Source: an uncultured Muribaculaceae bacterium
GTDB taxonomy: Bacteria; Bacteroidota; Bacteroidia; Bacteroidales; Muribaculaceae
DNA length: 21,119 nt
Assembly: GCA_910588245.1 (NCBI GenBank)
Contig: CAJUQP010000055.1
Location: forward strand, 1 to 21,119
Direction of reading: 5' to 3'
Below, piece after piece: positions 16,701 through 21,119 of this stretch; positions within the stretch are counted from its first letter, which is position 1; each line of letters begins with the position of its first letter. Under the pieces are notes generated by a model, which saw nothing but the letters and a program-made list of their open reading frames with translations, was not told where the DNA came from and made no database searches. The translations under genes and the position numbers were made by a program.

Positions 16701-17584
16701 CTTGCAAAAAGCGTCCGTTGGCAGTGACTGCCGACGGTGACCCGATATCTCGCTTTGATTGCTGGAAGAAGGATGTCGTGATCCGCTATAAACTGTCGGC
16801 TATCCGCTATAAGGACATCGACAGCATTGTAGACGATGCAATAAAACAGAAAATCAGGGATAGATTCGATATGGTGCGGTCTGAGTTGTTTGAAAAGACT
16901 GGTAAAGAGCCAGGAGAGGCAATTCTGGATAAGGAATTCGCGGCAAGTCTGGCTGAAAACCCGATTTATAGTGATGCTGGGCGTCATCATCAGATTTCAA
17001 AAGTGAGATGCCACACCGGCAATGACCTCGCCAAGATGATGGTGGTGCATCGTGACAATGCGGGCAACCCCACAGGCTTTTCAAGCTTTGGTAGCAACCA
17101 TCATATCGCTATCTATAGCACTCCGGAGGGAGATCTTCGGGAGACTGTCGTGCCTTTTGCTTATGCCGTGATGCGCCGGCAACTCGGTTTCCCGGCTGTC
17201 ATCACTGATCCGGAGGCAGCTTGGGATCTGGTCAACAATTTTAAGGACTCATTGCCTGATGCTTTCTTGAGGAATTTCCCCGACCCAACCTGGAAGCATG
17301 TTGTGACGATGCAGATCAATGACATGTTTATAATTGGCTTGACTGACGAGGAGATCGAATACTATAAGGAGAACGATCCGAAGCAGCTCAATGCCCATAT
17401 CTATCGTGTGCAGGCTCTCTCTTCTACATATTATGAATTCAAAAAGCATACTTCTACCTTATCCGACAAGGATAACAAACAGATGGCTAATTCAAATTAT
17501 ATCAGGGTTACAAGCCTCAAAACATTCTGCCGCTTGAATATCACAAAAGTTCGAATCGATAGATTGGGGAATGTTATCATGTAG
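13766..17584 (+). CDS. cas9: Cas9 nuclease, type II-C, with an in-frame stop at the third codon
   Basis: Numbering from ATG 13766 gives a 1272-residue RNA-guided nuclease that cuts DNA matched by crRNA-tracrRNA. Domains: RuvC-I GLDLGVSSIGWAV (Asp8), Arg-rich bridge helix ERTIKRGARRGLDRYQQRR, REC lobe (about 100-540), RuvC-II IRVELARSL (Glu562), HNH with CMYC and CACRDC zinc-type pairs and EKEHVIPRS (His643, Asn666), RuvC-III DHRHHAVDAL (His818, Asp821), and a C-terminal PAM-interacting region ending RVTSLKTFCRLNITKVRIDRLG. The expected start reads ATG AAG TGA ATT TTA GGA: codon 3 (13772-13774) is a stop where MKRILGLDLG is usual. The frame is then open from ATT 13775. The first conventional downstream start, GTG 13817, would leave out RuvC-I and Asp8. 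cas1 begins 17 nt after the stop. Confidence 0.93.
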
Positions 17585-17601
17585 CCATATCATCAAAGCA
17601 T

Positions 17602-18519
17602 ATGTTGAAACTGACTCTATACTTCGGGAATCCGGCAAGACTTAATGTTGCCAATGAACAGCTCCGGATTACTCTTCCTCCTGATTCTTCCGACTCCGGA
17701 GAAAGGATTCTCACTCGTCCGTTGGAAGACATCGGTATAGTGATTATCGACTCACAACAGATCAGCCTTACCTCCTCCGTTTTGTCGGGTTTCTCGAAGT
17801 ATGGAGTCGCGCTCATTATATGTAATGAGCGGCATCTCCCTGCCGGGCTTATGCTTGAGATGGAGGGTAATTCGCTGCAGTCGGAAAGATTCAGGATACA
17901 CATTTCCGCCTCCCAGCCTCTTAAGAAACAGATGTGGCAGCAGACTGTGATTGCGAAAATACGCAATCAGGCGGCCGCCATGAAAATAATCACCGGCGAG
18001 AATCCTATAGCGTTGATAAGGATGGCTGAAAAGGTAAAGAGTGGCGACTCGGAAAATGTTGAGGCCAAAGCTGCCTCTTATTATTGGAGCGTAATCATGG
18101 CAAGATTCGGAGGAATTCGTCGACACCGCGATGGAGAAGGTCCTAATCCTCTATTGAATTATGGGTATTCTATAGTCAGGGCAATGATGGCAAAAGCCTT
18201 GGTTGCTTCTGGTATGCACCCCTCTCTTGGAATATTCCATCGCAATAAATATAATGCCTATTGCCTTGCAGACGATATCATGGAACCCTTCCGGCCATAT
18301 GTCGATATCATGGTAATGGATATTTTCGATAAGTTTGAGAATCCCGAAGTTGGCATGAAGTCTGTTAAACAGCAGCTCCTTGGAATCTGTACGAAGGATG
18401 TCATGATCAACGGATTGACATATCCTATGATGACAGGAATTTCGGAGACTGCGGCATCCGTTTTCAAATGCTATAACGGAGATTCCCGGAAAATTAGATA
18501 TCCTGAACTGACCAGCTAA
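17602..18519 (+). CDS. cas1: Cas1 integrase, type II
   Basis: This 305-aa metal-dependent integrase joins Cas2 in inserting new spacers at the CRISPR array. The N-terminal beta domain (about 1-80) leads into the helical catalytic domain. Conserved residues are visible: Glu154 in NVEAKAASYYW, the block NPLLNYGYSIVRAMMAKALVASGMHPSLGIFHRN with His213, and LADDIMEPFRPYVD with Asp224/Asp225 and Glu228. Length is normal for subtype II-C. It sits 17 nt after cas9 and 10 nt before cas2 in one presumed operon. No csn2 or cas4 is present, which supports subtype II-C. Confidence 0.97.
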   Translation: MLKLTLYFGNPARLNVANEQLRITLPPDSSDSGERILTRPLEDIGIVIIDSQQISLTSSVLSGFSKYGVALIICNERHLPAGLMLEMEGNSLQSERFRIHISASQPLKKQMWQQTVIAKIRNQAAAMKIITGENPIALIRMAEKVKSGDSENVEAKAASYYWSVIMARFGGIRRHRDGEGPNPLLNYGYSIVRAMMAKALVASGMHPSLGIFHRNKYNAYCLADDIMEPFRPYVDIMVMDIFDKFENPEVGMKSVKQQLLGICTKDVMINGLTYPMMTGISETAASVFKCYNGDSRKIRYPELTS

Positions 18520-18529
18520 ACAATGGAAT

Positions 18530-18868
18530 ATGAATGAAGACAGATTAAATGAATATCGCATCATGTGGTTGCTCGTATTTTTTGACATGCCGACAGAGAC
18601 AAAAGCTCAACGAAAAGCATATAGCGATTTTCGGAAAAGACTGATAGCTGATGGTTTCACCATGTTTCAGTTTTCTGTCTACGTTCGCCATTGTGCCTCC
18701 TGGGAAAATGCTGAAGTTCATAAGAAACGGGTGAGAAGCTTTATCTCTGAATATGGAGAGATAGGGCTACTTACGATAACCGATAAACAATTCTCATCAA
18801 TAGAACTGTTTCATGGGGTAAAGAAGGAACAACCTCGTCCACGCGTAATACAGCTTGAATTATTTTAA
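18530..18868 (+). CDS. cas2: Cas2, spacer acquisition protein
   Basis: This 112-aa ferredoxin-like fold protein forms the structural core of the Cas1-Cas2 integration complex. The first strand carries the conserved Asp (WLLVFFDMPTE, Asp19), followed by KAYSDFRKRLIADGFTMFQFSVYVRHC, and the protein ends in the strand PRPRVIQLELF. Length and motifs are typical of type II Cas2. It ends 97 bp before the first CRISPR repeat, with a terminator between them. Confidence 0.96.
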   Translation: MNEDRLNEYRIMWLLVFFDMPTETKAQRKAYSDFRKRLIADGFTMFQFSVYVRHCASWENAEVHKKRVRSFISEYGEIGLLTITDKQFSSIELFHGVKKEQPRPRVIQLELF

Positions 18869-18873
18869 AAACT

Positions 18874-18913
18874 AAAAAATCCGATAGATTAACACTGTCT
18901 ACCGGATTTTTTT
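18874..18913. terminator. bidirectional terminator between cas2 and the array
   Basis: AAAAAATCCG-A-TAGA (18874-18888), a 9-nt loop, then TCTA-C-CGGATTTTTTT (18898-18913). The stem has T-runs on both strands, so it can stop the cas operon from the left and leftward array transcripts from the right. The A+T-rich 52 bp from 18914 to 18965 show nothing further. Confidence 0.88.
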
Positions 18914-18965
18914 AATTCAATTAAATATAGTATTTAATTAAATATTAGACATATACACAACATCT

Positions 18966-19937
18966 GGTGTGATTGTCTGTGCAAAGATAAGAAATTTTCG
19001 ACAAATCACAACATACAACCGGATATAAAGTGCTCCTGACTGGGTGTGATTGTCTGTGCAAAGATAAGAAATTTTCGACAAATCACAACTCCCGATGTAT
19101 GGAATGAGCTTCCCGGCAAGGTGTGATTGTCTGTGCAAAGATAAGAAATTTTCGACAAATCACAACTAGGCGCTCCTCATATTCCTACCGATGGTAGGTG
19201 TGATTGTCTGTGCAAAGATAAGAAATTTTCGACAAATCACAACTAGTTTTATTTCCGTCTCTTAATTTTAATCGGTGTGAATGTCTGTGCAAAGATAAGA
19301 AATTTTCGACAAATCACAACGCATTGAGATATGTCTGCAATCCGCTTTGTGGTGTGAATGTCTGTGCAAAGATAAGAAATTTTCGACAAATCACAACTAG
19401 TGTCGTTTATCCCTTTGGTGTCGGGGGTGGTGTGAATGTCTGTGCAAAGATAAGAAATTTTCGACAAATCACAACTTGCAATGGCTTGGCGCGTCTCGTT
19501 TTCCTGGTGTGAATGTCTGTGCAAAGATAAGAAATTTTCGACAAATCACAACAGTCACTGTTGTTTGACCAATTCAAACATAGGTGTGAATGTCTGTGCA
19601 AAGATAAGAAATTTTCGACAAATCACAACAGTCACTGTTGTTTGACCAATTCAAACATAGGTGTGAATGTCTGTGCAAAGATAAGAAATTTTCGACAAAT
19701 CACAACGTCGAGGATCTTCTTTTTCGTGTCGAGATAGGTGTGAATGTCTGTGCAAAGATAAGAAATTTTCGACAAATCACAACGCCCCTCCCGTGGGATG
19801 AATGTACTTGTTCGGTGTGATTGTCTGTGCAAAGATAAGAAATTTTCGACAAATCACAACACAGGCAGGCCTTAATCCGCATCTTATTTAGGTGTGATTG
19901 TCTGTGCAAAGATAAGAAATTTTCGACAAATCACAAC
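18966..19937 (-). CRISPR. type II-C CRISPR array, 13 repeats and 12 spacers
   Basis: Thirteen 47-bp repeats start at 18966, 19043, 19120, 19197, 19274, 19351, 19429, 19506, 19583, 19660, 19737, 19814 and 19891. Spacers are 30 bp, except the sixth (19398-19428), which is 31 bp. The crRNA-sense repeat lies on the minus strand, begins GTTGTGATTTGTCGAAAATT and ends CAATCACACC; the tracrRNA anti-repeat fixes this direction. Each repeat holds TTG-N19-TATCTTTG, a candidate internal promoter. Repeats 5-11 differ from the rest by one base (GTGAATG for GTGATTG on the plus strand). Spacers 8 and 9 are identical. No decayed end repeat is seen, so the older end is not obvious. Confidence 0.99.
19553..19659. 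repeat. duplicated spacer-repeat unit in the CRISPR array
   Basis: Spacer 8 (19553-19582) and spacer 9 (19630-19659) are identical over all 30 bp (beginning AGTCACTGTTG, ending TTCAAACATA). Both are flanked by the same repeat variant. A 77-bp unit was most likely duplicated by repeat-repeat recombination or replication slippage. Confidence 0.97.
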
Positions 19938-19953
19938 CTATGAGTCAGTTTGT

Positions 19954-19963
19954 ACATGCATGT
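19954..19963. other. 10-bp palindrome in the array-flanking region
   Basis: ACATGCATGT is a perfect palindrome 17 bp beyond the last repeat, on the side that is upstream in the crRNA direction. The 96-bp gap (19938-20033) shows no promoter consensus or terminator. A leader or operator role is only possible, not supported. Confidence 0.25.
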
Positions 19964-20033
19964 GAGAACTTGAGTAAGTCGCAAAATAAGAGGTTTGCTT
20001 GCTCACCGGATTTGCCGATTTTAGTAAAATTCT

Positions 20034-20693
20034 CTAATATTCTGGAATATGGTTTTTCCCTATGACAAGGAGAATGATGCAAATTAACACTGGTGTCAAA
20101 AAAAAGCTTAACAAAATCCACATTGCTGGATTACGATTTCTTCTCTGGGCCATGAGTGCGACAAGGACATATGATCCAACGTATATTCCTAAAATGACCA
20201 ATATCATGATTATCATGATGTAGCCATATTCATCATTGGTTGTATTTGAAGAGTCCCGTGCAGACAGTTGACCCATTGTTGATACGGTGTCTGTTTTTTC
20301 TTTTTGGGGTAAATTATAATCTTTGAGTTCATATCGCAACTTAAAGGCGGGATTACCTAACTCATCTTTGGTTTTGTAATAATGATAATGGCGACTATGT
20401 TCATATGCAGGAATATCTAGTTTTTTTGTTTTGCCAGGTGCTATGTCAATATTATAAGTAAAAGTGTCATAGTCCAGTGGGTTTCCATGCATGTCGAGAT
20501 ATTCAAGCACAAAAGTAACATTGTGAATATTCTCGGATGTGTTATTCTTCAAAGCGATCGTTCCATTGTTGTCCAACCATGATTGTTCATATGAGACCAT
20601 GTCGACAGCCGGCGATTTCGAAGTACCTGCTGCATTAACACTTTGAGCAAATGTTAAAAAATATATAATTGTCGTAATCAAAACGTTTCTCAT
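20034..20693 (-). CDS. signal-peptide and membrane-anchored protein of unknown function
   Basis: This 219-aa protein is not recognised. The start was placed at the Met beginning MRNVLITTIIYFLTFAQSVNA, a good Sec signal peptide; an upstream Met at 20732 would add 13 polar residues. A strand-rich exported domain follows (about 30-115: NNGTIALKNNTSENIHNVTFVLEYLDMHGN, then IDIAPGKTKKLDIPAYEHSRHYHYYKTKDE), resembling FxLYD-type beta-sandwich domains. Two hydrophobic helices follow (about 155-180 and 190-215), separated by ALMAQRRNRNPAMW. The domain therefore lies outside the cytoplasmic membrane. It points toward the array and ends 97 bp from it, inside the interval bounded by the two 109-bp direct repeats. 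Any link to CRISPR is unproven. Confidence 0.75.
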   Translation of the reverse strand: MRNVLITTIIYFLTFAQSVNAAGTSKSPAVDMVSYEQSWLDNNGTIALKNNTSENIHNVTFVLEYLDMHGNPLDYDTFTYNIDIAPGKTKKLDIPAYEHSRHYHYYKTKDELGNPAFKLRYELKDYNLPQKEKTDTVSTMGQLSARDSSNTTNDEYGYIMIIMILVILGIYVGSYVLVALMAQRRNRNPAMWILLSFFLTPVLICIILLVIGKNHIPEY

Positions 20694-20786
20694 GCTAAGT
20701 TGTCTTTTCAGATTATGATTTATTAAGTACATTAGTTGTAATTAATGTTTGGTTTTGCAAATTCGACCCCTTTAAGGTTTATGCTG

Positions 20787-20794
20787 CAAATATA
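20787..20794 (-). promoter_or_regulatory. putative -7 element of the membrane-protein gene
   Basis: TATATTTG on the minus strand matches TAnnTTTG, about 93 bp before the chosen start. No TTG is found at the proper -33 distance, so the promoter is only partly supported. Confidence 0.45.
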
Positions 20795-20932
20795 ATAAAA
20801 AATTTTTGACTTGCTTCTAAAGTGATTAAATATTTGTATAATAATTGAAAAATAATTCTCATTCTTCGGAAATATAGTAATTTTACCTGAATGATTCATA
20901 GACTATCAACCATAAACCAAAAACTATCAATC

Positions 20933-21041
20933 AAAAGTTGCGGAATAAAAATCCCCACCCCAAATCCCGTATTAACTTTGCTCCTGGAAACAGGAAAGAA
21001 GAGTCTTTCCTTGGCATCGAAGCCCCTACCGGCTTCACCGC
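20933..21041. repeat. 109-bp direct repeat, copy 2 (right of the CRISPR island)
   Basis: This is a same-orientation copy of 13121-13229, gap-free, with 99 of 109 identical positions. The hairpin GGAAAGA-AGAG-TCTTTCC is unchanged, and GAAGCC/GGCTTC keeps its stem while its loop differs (CCTACC). It is preceded by ACTATCAACCATAAACC, which resembles ACTATCAACCATC at 13045-13057. A GC-rich, open-frame sequence runs on to the window end (21042-21119), but no gene was recognised. Confidence 0.9.
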
Positions 21042-21119
21042 CCACGGTCCGGACGCCTTCCCCGAAAGGGTCGGCATCCACAGTCCGGCGTCTGAAGGAA
21101 ACATCACCGATGGACCGCC

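Noticed and set aside
18938..19909. Several short open frames within the CRISPR array
   Set aside because: They are repeated translations of the CRISPR repeat and are not genes.

Overview
The window looks like a chromosomal segment from the order Bacteroidales, most plausibly a Muribaculaceae-like gut bacterium; the family is an inference. Supporting signs are the Bacteroidetes promoter (TTTG or TTG, about 20 nt, then TAnnTTTG) in front of several genes, little use of Shine-Dalgarno sites, adjacent mutA and mutB genes, 21-bp CAACTTTAACC-type intergenic tandem repeats, and a type II-C CRISPR locus with 47-bp repeats beginning GTTGTG.

Layout: (1) 1-320: a partial tRNA-Gly(GCC), a complete tRNA-Gly(GCC) and a tRNA-Leu(GAG), closed by a strong terminator. 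(2) 483-2639: an outer-membrane porin-like protein, then an FtsE-type ABC ATPase with its own promoter. (3) 2640-6965: a roughly 230-nt hairpin-rich leader, then mutA and mutB, the two subunits of adenosylcobalamin-dependent methylmalonyl-CoA mutase, closed by a 12-bp terminator hairpin. (4) 7057-8344: a Yip1-like membrane protein and smpB, with a promoter that fixes the first start and a terminator behind smpB. (5) 8345-12346: an intergenic stretch with two families of tandem repeats, an amidophosphoribosyltransferase-like gene, and a U32-family (RlhA/TrhP-like) gene that overlaps it by 4 nt. (6) 12349-12888, minus strand: a small secreted protein of unknown function. (7) 13121-21041: a CRISPR-Cas island lying between two copies of a 109-bp direct repeat. 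It holds a divergent tracrRNA, cas9, cas1, cas2, a 13-repeat array, and a membrane protein of unknown function.

The CRISPR island is the most interesting part. The tracrRNA has a near-ideal Bacteroidetes promoter and a good terminator, and it pairs with the 5' part of the crRNA-sense repeat. Every CRISPR repeat itself contains TTG-N19-TATCTTTG on the crRNA strand, so each spacer may be transcribed from its own promoter. The natural cas9 start, ATG AAG followed by a frame encoding ILGLDLGVSSIGWAV, has TGA as its third codon, one transition away from CGA (Arg). The rest of cas9 is open and its motifs are intact. Cas9 is therefore either newly silenced, restarted from a non-standard codon (ATT), made as a GTG-initiated form lacking the RuvC-I aspartate, or affected by a sequence error. 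The array has a central block of seven repeats sharing one substitution, and one duplicated spacer. By eye the island is more A+T-rich than the housekeeping genes to its left, which fits horizontal acquisition.
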